Assembly: GCA_018350325.1 (NCBI GenBank)
Contig: JAEVLN010000001.1
Span: forward strand, 62,001 to 126,000
DNA length: 64,000 bases
Reading direction: 5' to 3'
Source of the DNA: Globodera rostochiensis
Taxonomy: Eukaryota > Nematoda > Chromadorea > Rhabditida > Heteroderidae
Under the pieces are notes generated by a model. The model was given only the letters and a program-made list of their open reading frames with translations. It was not told the origin of the DNA and made no database searches. This document shows, piece by piece, positions 1 to 13,615 of this stretch; within the stretch, counting starts at the first letter, position 1, and every line of letters starts with the position of its first letter. The translations under genes were made by a program, and so were the position numbers.

Positions 1-1
1 G

Positions 2-97
2 GAAAAAGAGTGGGAAGAACGGCGCGGCATTAAGGAAATGTTGCAAATGGAACAGACGGCACAGTGTTCGTGCAGAAAACAGTCGGGGAACATCTGA
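2..97 (+). CDS. 3' end of an unidentified coding exon (partial)
   Basis: From base 2 an open frame of 31 codons runs to a TGA at 95-97. It starts EKEWEERRGIKEML and ends CRKQSGNI. The composition (charged, mixed, no low complexity) looks like coding sequence, unlike the AT-rich or repetitive DNA that follows. The gene would continue to the left of the window. The product is unknown, and a chance open frame of this length cannot be excluded. Confidence 0.35.
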   Translation, partial: EKEWEERRGIKEMLQMEQTAQCSCRKQSGNI

Positions 98-1163
98 AGC
101 AAGTGAAAGGGCCACGCTTTTGCGGCCCTGCGACAGTCATTACCCTCACAGTTTAAATTGGTCTAAGCTTGGTCTATAAAGCGGTTCCGATGTTTTGACC
201 AACCCGCCGGATCGAAAGAGAATTGATTTACCGGGACTCCAATCGACAAAAAACTATACTTTGATCAGCTGGGAGTCCATTATTAGGCATTCACAGCCCA
301 TGCAGTGCTGAAGTTGTTGAACGCTACTCGACTGATAGTGAGGCGAAAGAATTGTGCCGTGCATAGGCCGAGACTTAGCCGTGGTGAGTGTGTTGGGGTC
401 CCGGGGAGATAACCCCTCGGGCGACGAAGGGAGAAAAGACTGAACGACCCAATGGAGTGGTGGAATGGGGGGATTCGAAGATGGGTGGAGAAGGAACATC
501 GATGTTAGGGATGCGACGATGTAAATGAAATATATGCAAAATTGATAAATGCTAGCTTAAATAAATAATATGTAAAATAGTCATAATAATGGTAGAGAGA
601 AGAAAATGAGGCGTTGGCTGCTGTTTGGATGAAGAAGAGCATTGATTTGATGATGGAAGAAGGGGGTCTTGAGAATTAAATAATAAGGCAGGGAAGTGAA
701 GGGAGAGACTGCTAGGACTCGAGGGAGTGGCGGCTGGGGCTTAGGTGGGTGGGAGTGTACATTTGGACAAATTGGCAAAACGTAGGGCTGAAAGTTGGTG
801 TTGTTGATCATCAAAAACTCCCCCCGAAAAAAAAAATCCAATGCATAAAATCGAAAAATAACTTTGGGTTCGCGCAATTCGCCTAAAATTTGTGTCCCCT
901 CTCACAAAGGACCCTTCAAAGCACTTCCAAATTTGTTATGCACATCCTCCACGCCTCCCCCATTCCGGGCCACCTGCTGCCACCGTTGTCGTCCATCACT
1001 CATCCCGTCCACCCCCCCAAACCCTGCGGGGTCGCCCATTGTCACTGCTCCCTCAACTACTCAAACTGATGCCCTCCCTCCCTCCCACTCTTGCATCATC
1101 CATCCATCATTCATTCGTCCCATCACTCATTCATTCATTCATTGATCTCCCTCCCCCCCCCCC
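98..1163. other. no gene recognised
   Basis: I see no convincing coding sequence or splice structure here. The right part (about 1000-1160) is C-rich with simple CATT runs and leads into the 41-bp tandem repeat. Confidence 0.5.
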
Positions 1164-1530
1164 CTCCAATGAATGTACCGTACCCGTTTCCTAACAATAA
1201 GAGCCCTCCCCTCCTCCAATGAATGTACCGTACCCGTTCCCTAACAATACCCTCCTCCAATGAATGTACCGTACCCGTTCCCTAACAATACCCTCCTCCA
1301 ATGAATGTACCGTACCCGTTCCCTAACAATACCCTCTTCCAATGAATGCCCGTTCCCTAACAATACCCTCCTCCAATGAATGTACCGTACCCGTTCCCTA
1401 ACAATACCCTCCTCCAATGAATGTACCGTACCCGTTCCCTAACAATACCCTCCTCCAATGAATGTACCGTACCCGTTCCCTAACAATACCCTCCTCCAAT
1501 GAATGTACCGTACCCGTTCCCTAACAATAA
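1164..1530. repeat. 41-bp minisatellite, about 9 copies
   Basis: Tandem copies share the core CCAATGAATGTACCGTACCC followed by a GTTCCCTAACAATA segment. The unit is 41 bp; one copy near 1340 is shortened by loss of its GTACCGTA part, and the first and last copies end in AATAAGAGC. The array is not in any recognised gene. Confidence 0.9.
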
Positions 1531-2222
1531 GAGCAAGTTTTCCCCCAAACGTACTTTTTTTAAAGAAAGAAATGCACTGTTTTCAGCTCAATGTACTTTT
1601 TTTGTACTGATTTCTGGATTTTGCATCCAAAATGAATATTTTCTTAAATTACTGACTTAAATGCGCGCCAACATGTCGCGAAGCCACAATGTCGACTCAG
1701 CCAAAAACCACGAAATGCCAAAAAAAAATTTTTGCCCCCCCCCATGGTTTTTCAAAGTTTGAGGAGATGTATGTCGGTTCAGAATATTTCCTAATCAAAA
1801 TTTGCTAAAATTCGATGTCTCTCAAAAATCTTTTTTTTGGCGTTGTGTACTTTTTTCGGAATTTTATTGGGAACCCTGAATAAAATCAAATAAATATTAA
1901 TTGTTTAACATCAAAAGTTGTCACGTCAATTGTTTTGTTTATTTACAATGTTGTTGGTTCGTTTATATGATATAATGTTGATAATAAAAGGTCAAACTAA
2001 GATAATGTTAGTTGAAACCGGTTGGGCAGTTTGAATTGTCAGAAAAAACGCTGATTGTGGTATGTACATTAAAAGGGGTAGGTAACATAAGACCGATTAA
2101 CCCGGAATCGTTAACCGGGTATTTTACGAATTTTTGGGGCTGAATTAACCGGTCTTGAACGAGCTAAAGCCAAATTAACCGAGAAACCGGAGGATTAACC
2201 GGGTGTTTTGAAGGGTAAAATA

Positions 2223-2589
2223 TCAACTCGTTCCCCTTTGCCCAACTTTTTTGGACTTTTTGCATTATAACTTTTTTTCTAGCGAACCAAATAATTTATT
2301 TTTGGTATCATTCGAAAGCAAACACTCAGTAGAAGCTATTAACAAGCAAAAGCTAACCGATTGGCCAAATGGCAAAAAAGTTATGGCCATTCTGGTCACA
2401 AAACTCAAACTTTCTGATTTTCGGGCCATAACTTTTTTGTCATTTGGCCAATCGGTTAGCTTTTGCTTGTTAATAGCTTCTACTGAGTGTTTGCTTTCGA
2501 ATGATACCAAAAATAAATTATTTGGTTCGCTAGAAAAAAAGTTATAATGCAAAAAGTTCAAAAAAGTTGGGCAAAGGGGAACGAGTTGA
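2223..2589. mobile_element. near-perfect palindromic MITE flanked by TA
   Basis: The left end TCAACTCGTTCCCCTTTGCC is matched in inverted orientation at the right end, and the two arms of about 170 bp are almost fully complementary around a short centre near 2400. The dinucleotide TA lies on both sides (2221-2222 and 2590-2591), as expected for Tc1/mariner-type insertions. The apparent 98-codon frames on both strands only reflect the palindrome. Confidence 0.8.
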
Positions 2590-2763
2590 TACTCGTCCGT
2601 TTTGAAGCTAACCGGTAGCCGGCCTTATGCTACCCTAATTAAAACGATACAAAAAATAAATAATGAATGATGGATCAGAGAGAGGGCGGCGTGTTGATGA
2701 TCGAATAAGCACATTAGTAGACGTTTAACTCGTTTAAGAACTCTAAAATGTCCATTAAACATA

Positions 2764-3564
2764 TCAAGCGGCTGCCTGAAGCATAGGCGCAGTGGAAAAT
2801 TGTTGAGGATTTGAGAAGATTTTGTCGTGCAGTTTTTTGCCGGCATTTGCCGTCGTCCACCATTCATTACACTGTTTTATCTCCTCCCTTTCATTCTCCT
2901 TCACTTCCGCTTGTTCTTCCTCATCTTCCATCTCGTCCCCTCCTTCCCCCGGTCTACCAAATTGTACATTAGTCTCTACCCCCACTATCAGCTGCTGTTG
3001 CTCCACCAGTTCTCTGTCCGTTTCCTCCACGATGGTTGGCATCGGTTCGAATAAACTCGATTGGGAGGAATTGTGCGATCGTTGTTGTTGCAGCTGCAAC
3101 AACAACTTGGTGTTGTTCAGCTTCTTGGCTTTGCCTCGGCTGGAAACCGTCTTCCGGCTTGGCAAGAAGGGCAGGTCTAAAGAAAGGAATTTGGTCATTA
3201 AACATTTTCAAAATGACTGATTTGTCTTGAAATTCACTCTTCTCTATCTAGACTTCCATGTCGCTATGTATTCTAATCTCTCACCTCCGACTGTCAGCAA
3301 TTTGGCCAACTTTCCGACCAGTCTTTTCGCCTTTCCCCGTTGCTCCCCTTCTCTCTGTTCGACTTCCTTTCCTTTCAATCGATCTTCCGCTCTTTTCATC
3401 CTTTTCAGAACTTTCATTTCGTCATTTTCGCCCCAATTGTGTCCCACAACTGCGCTGAAGTAACTTCCATAGCGAACTTTCGGCATTCTCTGCGCATTGC
3501 CTGTCATACATCCGCCGGTCGCAGCCGATAGGTCGGCAACAGCAAACATCATTTTGTGGGACAA
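2764..3564 (-). CDS. uncharacterised charged protein, two exons
   Basis: Exon 1 (3564-3285) ends at a GTGAGA donor and exon 2 (3176-2764) starts after CTTTAG; the 108-nt intron joins phase 1 to phase 1 and gives LLTVG-D-LPFLPSRK. The protein has a Lys/Arg/Glu-rich middle (MKRAEDRLKGKEVEQREGEQ), a Gln-rich stretch and an acidic stretch (GGDEMEDEEEQAEVKENERE), ending in MLQAAA at a TGA at 2764-2766. There is no signal peptide or membrane segment. I do not recognise the family. The start codon is the first Met of the open frame, and further upstream exons are possible. Confidence 0.5.
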
Positions 3565-4212
3565 AATAGGGCGGTGAACGATTTGCTGAGAAATGGTGGA
3601 ACCAAATCCGATGTATCCTTAAATTTGAAAAAAGGTTGTAATATAAAAAATCTAATGAGTCGTTGGTCTGTAATGTGTGCCTTGGATTGGCCTTTTATGA
3701 AAAGCGAAGAAAGTGTGGACAATTGGAAAGGCAAAAGGGTTGGAGAATGTCGGGGCGGATCAGTTCAGTGCCGGCGGTTCAGTGCCAAAGTTCAATGTGA
3801 AAAAACACCCAAAGTCGGGGTTTTTTCATAATTGTTGGCACTGAAGTATGCGGGCAATTGCCGGGAGAATGTCTGGTGGCTATTTAATCGGAAACTAATG
3901 CAAATAGTCCCTGGAAATTACCCAAAAATATGTATTGACATTTTGGAAGGGATTAATAGGGGAGGGGAGTTAATCCCGGAGATTTTCCTCAAACGAATAA
4001 TGTGCATTTCCCATAATGGTTTTGGTTTGGGAGAGTCTTTGTTCATTTGTTACATAGCCAATTCATGGCTAAATGAAGCGAATCAATGAAAGCAGAAATG
4101 AAAGAAAATATTTATTTTCTCAAAAAATGTAAATATATTTAATACTCGAATAAAGGAGAGGAGACATCCTACTTACCCACCCACCCACTCGCTATTGATG
4201 ATTGACGTGAGG

Positions 4213-4248
<36 letters not shown>

Positions 4249-4446
4249 GGGGTGGGATGATGTCGAAGGATGAGGGGAAAGGGTGTCGTCGAACTCCCGC
4301 CTCTCCCACATTGTAAATCAGTTAAAAATTAAATATAATTACGACGTCAGAGATTGGCTTGGAGTGTTTTCAATGCCAAACAAACTTTAATGACGTCGCG
4401 AATTTCGTCTGAAAATTGATTCGATTTTAAATCACTTTCTCAACGA
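3565..4446. other. no gene recognised; long G tract
   Basis: This stretch has no supported gene. It contains a G homopolymer of more than 25 bases near 4217-4248, which sits in a G-rich 4205-4260 segment and may be poorly resolved in the assembly. Confidence 0.5.
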
Positions 4447-5535
4447 CAAGACCCCAACTCGCTTTTGACCCGACTCGCTTTTTTTGGGACGATTCGCTTT
4501 TTTTGGGACGACTCGCTTTTTAGTAAGAAAAAAACATTTTTGAGCGGAAGTAGAAGCTTTTATGCAATTCTTAAGTTTCGGAAGTTAATAAGATCACTGA
4601 TCACGACTATGACATCAGATTTATCATAAGACATCATCTAATCTATGATTTCGACATCTAAATTTTTATAAAAAAATTAAAAATTCTTTTTTTTTCAAAG
4701 TTGAGAAAAAGCTGTTTTTAGGGGTATTCGGGGGCGTAGAATCCGAATCTGGCATTTATACAGACCAATTTTGAACTACGGATCCGAATTCGAACATTTT
4801 TACAAATCTCAAAATTTTCAAAAATCGATTTATGGTAATGGAACAAAACCGCGCAATTCATATACTAATCGTTCTTCTCATTGAGCTGAGCACGAATCTG
4901 CAAAAAAATTCCGCAGAAACCACTTCGAAGGAAGTTACAAGCAAATAAATGCGGCTAAAAACCATTTTCAAAAATTGTTCGAATTCGGATCCGTAGTTCA
5001 AAATTGGTCTATATAAATGCCAGATTCGGATTCTACGCCCCCGAATACCCCTAGAAACACTTTTTTTAGCGACTTTGGAAAAAAATTAAAATTTTTTTAA
5101 TATATGTCGAAATCATAGATTAGATGATGTCATATGATGAATCTCATGTCATATTCGTGATCAGTGATCTTATTAACTTCCGAATACACTTAAAAAGTTG
5201 CATAAAAGCTTCTACTTCCACTCATAAATGCTTTTTTCTTACTAAAAAGCGAGTCGTCCCAAAAAAAGCGAGTCGTCCCAAAAAAAGCGAATCGTCCCAA
5301 AAAATCCAAAAAAAGCGAGTCGGGTCAAAAGCGAGTCGGGCCAAAAGCGAGTTGGCCAAAAGCGAGTTGGCCAAAAGCGAGTCGGGCCAAAAGCGAGTTG
5401 GCCAAAAGCGAGTTGGCCAAAAGCGAGTCGGGTCAAAAGCGAGTCGGGTCAAAAGCGAGTCGGGTCAAAAGCGAGTCGGGCCAAAAGCGAGTTGGCCAAA
5501 AGCGAGTTGGCCAAAAGCGAGTTGGGTATTTACCT
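4447..5535. mobile_element. foldback element with repeated arms
   Basis: The stretch is a long imperfect inverted repeat. The inner arms are well matched: GGTATTCGGGGGCGTAGAAT near 4724 is complemented near 5035. Further out, AGTAGAAGCTTTTATGCAA near 4548 is matched near 5200. The outermost part of each arm is tandem copies of a short unit based on AAAAGCGAGTCGGGTC; the right arm has many more copies (about 5240-5525) than the left (about 4450-4530). Repeated arm ends are typical of Foldback-type elements. There is no transposase frame. The core shares TCCGAATTCGAACATTT with the 450-bp MITE family elsewhere in the window. Confidence 0.7.
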
Positions 5536-5915
5536 TTCTCAACTAAGTTTCAAATGAATATCGTTTTTGAATTTTGTCTTGTCATAAATATTAGCGAAAG
5601 CGATTTGAAAGAAAGAGGACGGATTTACATAAAAAACTATAGGGACCCTTTTGTGAAGCGTACAAAAGGTCCGATGGACAAATGGTCCGACCAGAAAGGT
5701 CCGGTAGCACAAATCGAACAAAATGTACGGTAGCCCGCAGGCACTGAACCGCGGGCACTTGAAAAACTTAAAAATACTTTTCGACTGTTTGAATTGGTCG
5801 GGTTTGGGTTCGAAATCGGTCGATCTCTTTCCTAATTAGTCCATTAGGGTAGAGAAGCTATCTTAGTGAAAATACTCGTTTTTATATGTACATACCTATG
5901 TGTTTCGTACACACT

Positions 5916-6584
5916 CAGGGTGGCCATCGGTAAAACCCAAAAATCAGGAATCGCAGCTGAAAAATCAGGATCAGCCTTGCAAAAATCAGGAATATTTTTT
6001 AGGCGTGTAAATATATGAATTAAATGCCAAAACTTTATTAATGGTATTTCTCGTCATGCTTGACCCTGGTCTAGCAACTCAGAATCACAGAAAATGATCA
6101 AAGGCTAGGGTAAAATCAAATTCAACAGTCAATTTTAATGTTTCGTTGGGATGCAAAAATTTCGGAATTTTGCGATTTGCAATTTTTCAAAAATGCAATT
6201 TTTTTTTTTTGCGGATTCTGCTTTACAGGGCGGGGTCGGCGGTGCCGATAGGAAAAAATTTTGCTATTTTATACTCAATTTCTTAAGAGATTTGCAATCA
6301 AATTTTTTAAAAAATGCCGTATTTTTTAAAGCTTTTTTAGAATGGGAGGGGTCGGCGGTGCCGATAGGCGCCGCCGGGAAATTTTTTTGAAGATTTTAAC
6401 GATATTTGTTAAGAAAATTGGCCATTTTCGCTGAAAATTTCCACATTTTTAAGAAATCAGGATCAAATCAGGAAAACTCCCAAAAATCAGGCAAAATCAG
6501 ACAACAATGGAAAATCATGAAAAAATCAGGAAAACACCCAAAAATCAGGAAAAACCTGACAAATAAGGTACTATGGCCACCCTG
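5916..6584. mobile_element. hAT-like MITE with 8-bp TSD
   Basis: The ends are CAGGGTGGCCAT and its inverted copy ATGGCCACCCTG. The element is flanked by the direct repeat TACACACT at 5908-5915 and 6585-6592. An 8-bp duplication with CAGGG ends is the signature of hAT elements. The interior has repeated AAAATCAGGA motifs and two copies of a GGTCGGCGGTGCCGATAGG sequence but no coding capacity. Confidence 0.88.
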
Positions 6585-7129
6585 TACACACTGCTAATTT
6601 TGTTCCACAGTTGAAAATTAAGCGATTTATATTAATTATTTTATAATAAGAAACAAATAAATGACAAAAACTTCAATCAACGCCGTTCCTTTCCCTTTTA
6701 ACAATTTATCGATGTTCATTTATCATCTATGGGGCTAATTTTTCTTATCCCTTACAAATTAATGTTAAGACAAACAGAGTAACAAAATGTTCGTTCATTA
6801 ATTTATAGGCAATTACGATAATAATAGGGAAGCGGAGGGCCGTCGAATAAAATCAAATGGAAAAGCCACGCGGACGATGGGAAGCGGACGGAAGGTGCAA
6901 TCATTGCTGATAAGAAATTGCGGGCCCGGTATTTTGAGTGCGGCAAAGTTTGGAAATAACTTTTTTTAAACTTAACTAAACCTGTCGTGCTTTGTACCTC
7001 TTGAAAGCTCTTAAGTCTTTAGAAGTTTACATTGTAAGGATGAGAGAGAATTCCGCTGGTTGGACGAGACGGTTAAAACGCCTATGGCGGGGGCAAAAGA
7101 TCATCCATAAAGAAGCAGGCTAATGGGAC

Positions 7130-7202
7130 GCCCCGGTAGCTCAGTTGGAAGAGCTGCCCACGGATTGGGTGGAGGACGTGGGTTCGAGTCCCACCCGGGG
7201 CT
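7130..7202 (+). tRNA. tRNA-like gene or tRNA-derived element, anticodon loop atypical
   Basis: The sequence folds as a cloverleaf. The acceptor pairs GCCCCGG with CCGGGGC, the D arm is GCTC/GAGC, and the T arm is GTGGG-TTCGAGT-CCCAC. Both internal polymerase III promoters are intact: an A box beginning TAGCTCAGTTGG and a B box GGTTCGAGTCC. A TTTT run at 7207-7210 could terminate transcription. The anticodon arm is weak: TGCCC/GGGTG contains two G-T pairs, and the loop ACGGATT has C instead of the invariant T33. Read literally the anticodon would be GGA (Ser), but the long variable arm of tRNA-Ser is absent. A pseudogene or SINE-type relic is as likely as a working tRNA. Confidence 0.65.
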
Positions 7203-8439
7203 AACATTTTGCCTATTCTTTACTACATTAAATTCAAAAAAGTTCTGTTTTTTCGGGCTAATTTTGTTCATGCAGGTATAACTTTTGAAAAGTTTTGAAT
7301 TGCTTACAAAGCATTGTTGGTTTCGGGAAATAACGCAATTGACACTTGTCCAGGAATAAAAAGAGACATTACATTTATGGGAGAAAGGTCAAAAAATAAA
7401 GTTGATCCTTTTCATTGGAAGAGGAATGAAGAAAATAGCGGAGGCAATGGGGAGGATGAATAATAAGTACAAGAATTCAGCAGGTCTGGCCACAAACCCA
7501 CAATTTGTTATTACCTTATTACTTATTATCTAGTGTAAAATTCAAAAAAGGAACGCCAAGTCAAAACTCCGATTGGAATGGAAAATTGTGACGGACGAAG
7601 GAGAGAGGAGTGTGAGGAATTATTATAAAATGTAATTAAAACGGAGGAAAGTGAACGGACTGCGATTTGTACAACGGCAAGAGGGGAAAGGTTGTTTTAT
7701 GAGTGAAGTAAATCAGTGAGAGCTCATCGGAGTTATGGGAAAGGCTTCGGACAGCGGAGGGGGGGGGGGGGGGAAGGAATGAAACTAGCGCAATTGGCGG
7801 AGGGGAAGAAGCACAAAATTCGATTGTATTGCTGCGCTATAATAAGTGATGGATGGGGGAGGAAAAGACTGCAAATTAATGGAGAGATGACTGACTAATT
7901 TGGGTGGCGAGCAATTAGAAGGAGAATTTAGTGCTTAGAATGGTTCATGGGAAGTTACGACCGAAGAATCCAAAAAAGGCCAGAGCGCTCAAACGTACCC
8001 GGCGCCCAAATGTACCCGGCGCCCAAATGGGGCTGAAACCGATAGAACAATCAAATTTATTGAGACGAGCATTTAACCGGTTTTTGAACCGGTTTAAATT
8101 TTTGAATATTAAGGAAAAACGACTTTTAAGTAACAAAAGCCGGATAAAATAATGAAAGGCCGCTGGCGGCCCGCCAACAGCGAGCATGCGGAGACGGAGC
8201 AAGTGGGGCGAGACGGAGGGCGGAGGAAGAATTTTCTTTAAACCGGTTCAAAAACGGATTTAAATGCCAATTTTTATTTTCTATCGACAAGTTCGTAATT
8301 TTGAAAGCCTATGTTGATTTTTCCCAGTTTAATCAGTGACAACTGAGTCCCCATGTAAAGCCACTTCACGGGTAATGGTTGCCCAACAAAATTTCGGATT
8401 CTTACATTACAGACCGAGCGGAGTCGATTAATATATATT
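7203..8439. other. no gene recognised
   Basis: I found no supported gene. There is a G tract near 7759. A short block with repeated GGCGCCCAAATGTACCC near 8000-8030 recurs near 8465-8530 at the edge of the next repeat. Confidence 0.5.
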
Positions 8440-9120
8440 TCGTTCGAGGCGCTCAAACGTACCCGGCGCCCAAATGTACCCGGCGCTCAAACGTAACCGG
8501 CGCCCAAATGTACCCGGTGCCCAAATGGGCTACCGGTCTGAATGCAGACCGTCCGAATGCAGACCGAGCCAAAATCGGTCCGAATTCAGACCGATTTATG
8601 CTTGGGTCTGTATTCGGACCGATTTTGGCTGGGTCTGCGTTCGGACCGATTTTGGTGGGTCTGCATTCGGACGGTCTGCATTCAGACCGATTTATGCTTG
8701 GGTCTGTATTCGGACCGATTTTGGCTGGGTCTGCGTTCGGACCGATTTGGCTGGGTCTGCATTCGGATGGTCGACATTCGGACCGATTTATGCTTGGGTC
8801 TGTATTCGGACCGATTTTAGCTGGGTCTGCATTCGGACCGATTTTGGCTGGGTCTGCATTCGGATAGTCGACATTCGGACCGATTTATGCTTGGGTCTGT
8901 ATTCGGACCGATTTTGGCTGGGTCTGCATTCGGATGGTCTGCATTCAGACCGATTTATGCTTGGGTCTGTATTCGGACCGATTTTGGCTGGGTCTGCATT
9001 CGGATGGTCTGCATTCAGACCGATTTATGCTTGGGTCTGTATTCGGACCGATTTTGGCTGGGTCTGCGTTCGGACCGATTTTGGCTGGGTCTGCATTCGG
9101 ATGGTCGACATTCGGACCGT
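8440..9120. repeat. complex tandem repeat, TTCGGACCGATTT type
   Basis: A mosaic of short related units alternates TGCTTGGGTCTGTATTCGGA, CCGATTTTGGCTGGGTCTGC and ATTCGGATGGTC, forming a higher-order period of roughly 65-100 bp. All three plus-strand frames stay open for 80-240 codons because the unit contains no stop, so these frames are not taken as genes. The block begins with the GGCGCCCAAATGTACCC motif also seen near 8000. Confidence 0.85.
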
Positions 9121-9389
9121 ACGCCCCCAAATGTATCTTATTTATCGTTTTTCTCTACTCAAATACGTTGTTTACTCATTAATAACAATTTCTTAATAAA
9201 TTTTCAAATATTTTTTAATTAAAATGCTCGCATTAAAGATTTTTGAGAAAATTTCATTAATTTCTGAATTTTTGCTTCAATTTTCTTTAAATATCATTAA
9301 AATCTTCAAAAAATTTGCATTTTTAAAATTTTGGTTGCTAATCTCTAAAAAATTGAGTCAAAATCCCAAAATTTTTCCCGCCGGTGACT

Positions 9390-9705
9390 CCAAAAGACAG
9401 CTAAGCTCTGCGACTTTTCTCCAATGAGCGTATGCGTCATGCACAACTTTACATGGGCACGGTGCGTAGGGAGTACTGTAGCGTAAAATAGAAAATCTAG
9501 TTTGGCGCTTTTGAGAAATAGCTAACTTCATTATAATAAGTTTTAAATAATTTGGCAATTGAAAACATGTACTTCAAGTGAGAAACACGATTTTTGCATC
9601 TAAAAATTATTGTACTACCGTACCCCCTTCAGACGGTCCCTGCGCAGGTTGCACATGACGCCTACGCTCATTGGAGAAAAGTCGCAGAGCTTAGCTGTCT
9701 TTTGG
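9390..9705. mobile_element. palindromic element, arms about 55 bp
   Basis: CCAAAAGACAGCTAAGCTCT at the left is complemented at the right end. The similarity continues through GCGACTTTTCTCCAATGAGC and the CGTCATG segment, with one or two differences. No target duplication is evident and there is no coding capacity. Confidence 0.7.
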
Positions 9706-9735
9706 ATTTTGTAGAGAATTTTGTGGGCTATCAAA

Positions 9736-9844
9736 TAGAGATGGGATTTTTAGGGGTTTTTTAGTCCCTTTTTGGGGGGTTTTTAGTCCCTATTATATGT
9801 ATGTCCTTATTTCACGTTTTTAGTCCCTAAAAATCCCATCTCTA
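9736..9844. mobile_element. 109-bp palindromic MITE
   Basis: The ends TAGAGATGGGATTTTTAGGG and its exact inverse are 20 bp each. The interior repeats TTTTTAGTCCC in both orientations. The same terminal sequence (TAGAGATGGGATTT) bounds the element at 54775-55090, so this is a family. No clear target-site duplication is seen. Confidence 0.75.
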
Positions 9845-9983
9845 CCCATAAATATTCCGAAATTTTACCGCTGGGTATGGGACTCAAATGTCGCATTTGC
9901 ACCGGAACTCAGTTTTAAAATTTAGCATTTTAAATGATTTTAGTATGGATTTTGATCGATTTTTTTTATTTGGTTGTTTTTTA

Positions 9984-10869
9984 GCTCTTATATGTCTCTC
10001 ATCCGTCGTGAAATTCAACAATTTGCAGCATTTGCAAATGTTTTCGAATGGTTTGATGAGCTCAATGGCATCTTCCGGCCTCTCCACACATTTAATCAAA
10101 TAAGAATTCCTTGGATTTCGGAATATCTGACCAGTGTTATTTTTGTCTTGCGGCTTTATTCAAAATTCTAACTTATAGCCTTCTTTGAATGCTGCTCAGC
10201 CATTGTTTGGTAAACGAATCCTGGATATCGGATGTGGTGCCGGTATTTTATCAGCATCTCTCTGTCGACAAGGCGCATTGGTGACTGGTCTAGATACGGA
10301 CGAATCGGTTTTAGGAATTGCTCAGAAATACAAGAAAACGTTGGCACCGGATCTTTGCAAGAAAATCGAATTTGTTTCTGGAACTATTGAAAGATTTGCA
10401 GAAGAAAAAAACGCCGTTGGAAGTTTGTGATTCGGTTTAAAGTCGAACGCAATTAATATTTAGCATTCGATGCGATTGTCGCCTCAGAGGTGCTTGAGCA
10501 TGTGTCCGACTTGCCTCTTTTCATCCGAAGTTGCTACAAATTGGCACGTCCAAATTCCCCTCTCTTTTTCACAACGATCAACCGAACAATTTGGAGCCAA
10601 CTTTTAGCTAAGACTATTGCAGAGGTTTTTGACTTGAGAGTTATTTTTTAGTACTTATTCGGGTTTAGGATGTGTTTCGAATACTGCCTCAAGGTCTGCA
10701 TCAGTTTGAACAATTTGTTACGCCTCAAGAATTGCTGAAAATGCTATTGGACGAGCAATGCAATGTTGGACCGGTTCTCGGGCTCTTCTACAATCCGATG
10801 CTTAATAAATGGAATTGGACTCGCTTCACGGATGTCAATTATGCACTTGTGGCTTATACTGGGAAATAA
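9984..10869 (+). CDS. coq-3: COQ3, ubiquinone biosynthesis O-methyltransferase (5' end not certain)
   Basis: COQ3 is the SAM-dependent methyltransferase that carries out both O-methylations of the coenzyme Q head group on the matrix side of the inner mitochondrial membrane. Exons read as 9984-10135, 10179-10422, 10464-10624 and 10669-10869. The SAM motif I is clear (ILDIGCGAGILSASL), followed by an acidic ribose-binding loop (GLDTDE) and the post-motif AIVASEVLEHVSD. The N-terminal part, FRPLHTFNQIRIPWI, matches the family's 'PLH..N..R..FI' region, and the C terminus WNWTRFTDVNYALVAYTGK is also typical. The intron at 10423-10463 joins phase 1 to give NAVG-T-FDAIVASE. No mitochondrial presequence was found; the true start probably lies in an upstream exon or at the Met near 9993. 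gdi-1 follows 192 bp downstream. Confidence 0.9.
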
Positions 10870-11061
10870 ATTGCGAAATAAATTTGGTTTTGTCGCGCAT
10901 CGTTAGCGATGATGTTTATAAGAAGCATCAATTGTTCTTTTTTCTCGTTGTTAATTTGCACTAATTTTCTTTAGCATATTAATTCTCTTCTGACTTTCTT
11001 ACGCTTGGGAGGTGGGCTTTCGAATTTGGTTTCTTTGGAGTTTATTAAATTTAAGCGAGAG
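10870..11061 (+). promoter_or_regulatory. coq-3/gdi-1 intercistronic region with poly(A) signals and candidate trans-splice acceptors
   Basis: An AATAAA overlaps the coq-3 stop codon (10865-10870) and a second lies about 10 bp downstream. A TTTTCTTTAG acceptor ends at 10974 and another AAG lies close to the gdi-1 ATG. This arrangement fits processing of a polycistronic nematode transcript by polyadenylation and spliced-leader addition. It is an inference from layout; no spliced-leader evidence is available. Confidence 0.45.
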
Positions 11062-13426
<2,365 letters not shown>

Positions 13427-13615
13427 TTGGAGGAGGGATGGAATGAATTTGGTTAGGTGTGGACCTGGCTAAGCATGCACGTATCCAGGAAATGACATTT
13501 GACAAGGGGCACATATGTTTTGTAAATTAAAAATGAGCAGATTTCTTAACAGACCTTCAAAAAAAATTACCGTATTAACTTTGGTTTCAAATATTTTGGA
13601 AGGTCTCCTCCATCT

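Noticed and set aside
2251..2561. Two nearly identical 98-codon frames on opposite strands
   Set aside because: They are the two arms of one palindromic MITE.
8379..9222. Plus-strand frames of 92-240 codons (GSVFGPILAGSAFG type)
   Set aside because: They come from a stop-free tandem repeat without start context, splice sites or unique sequence.
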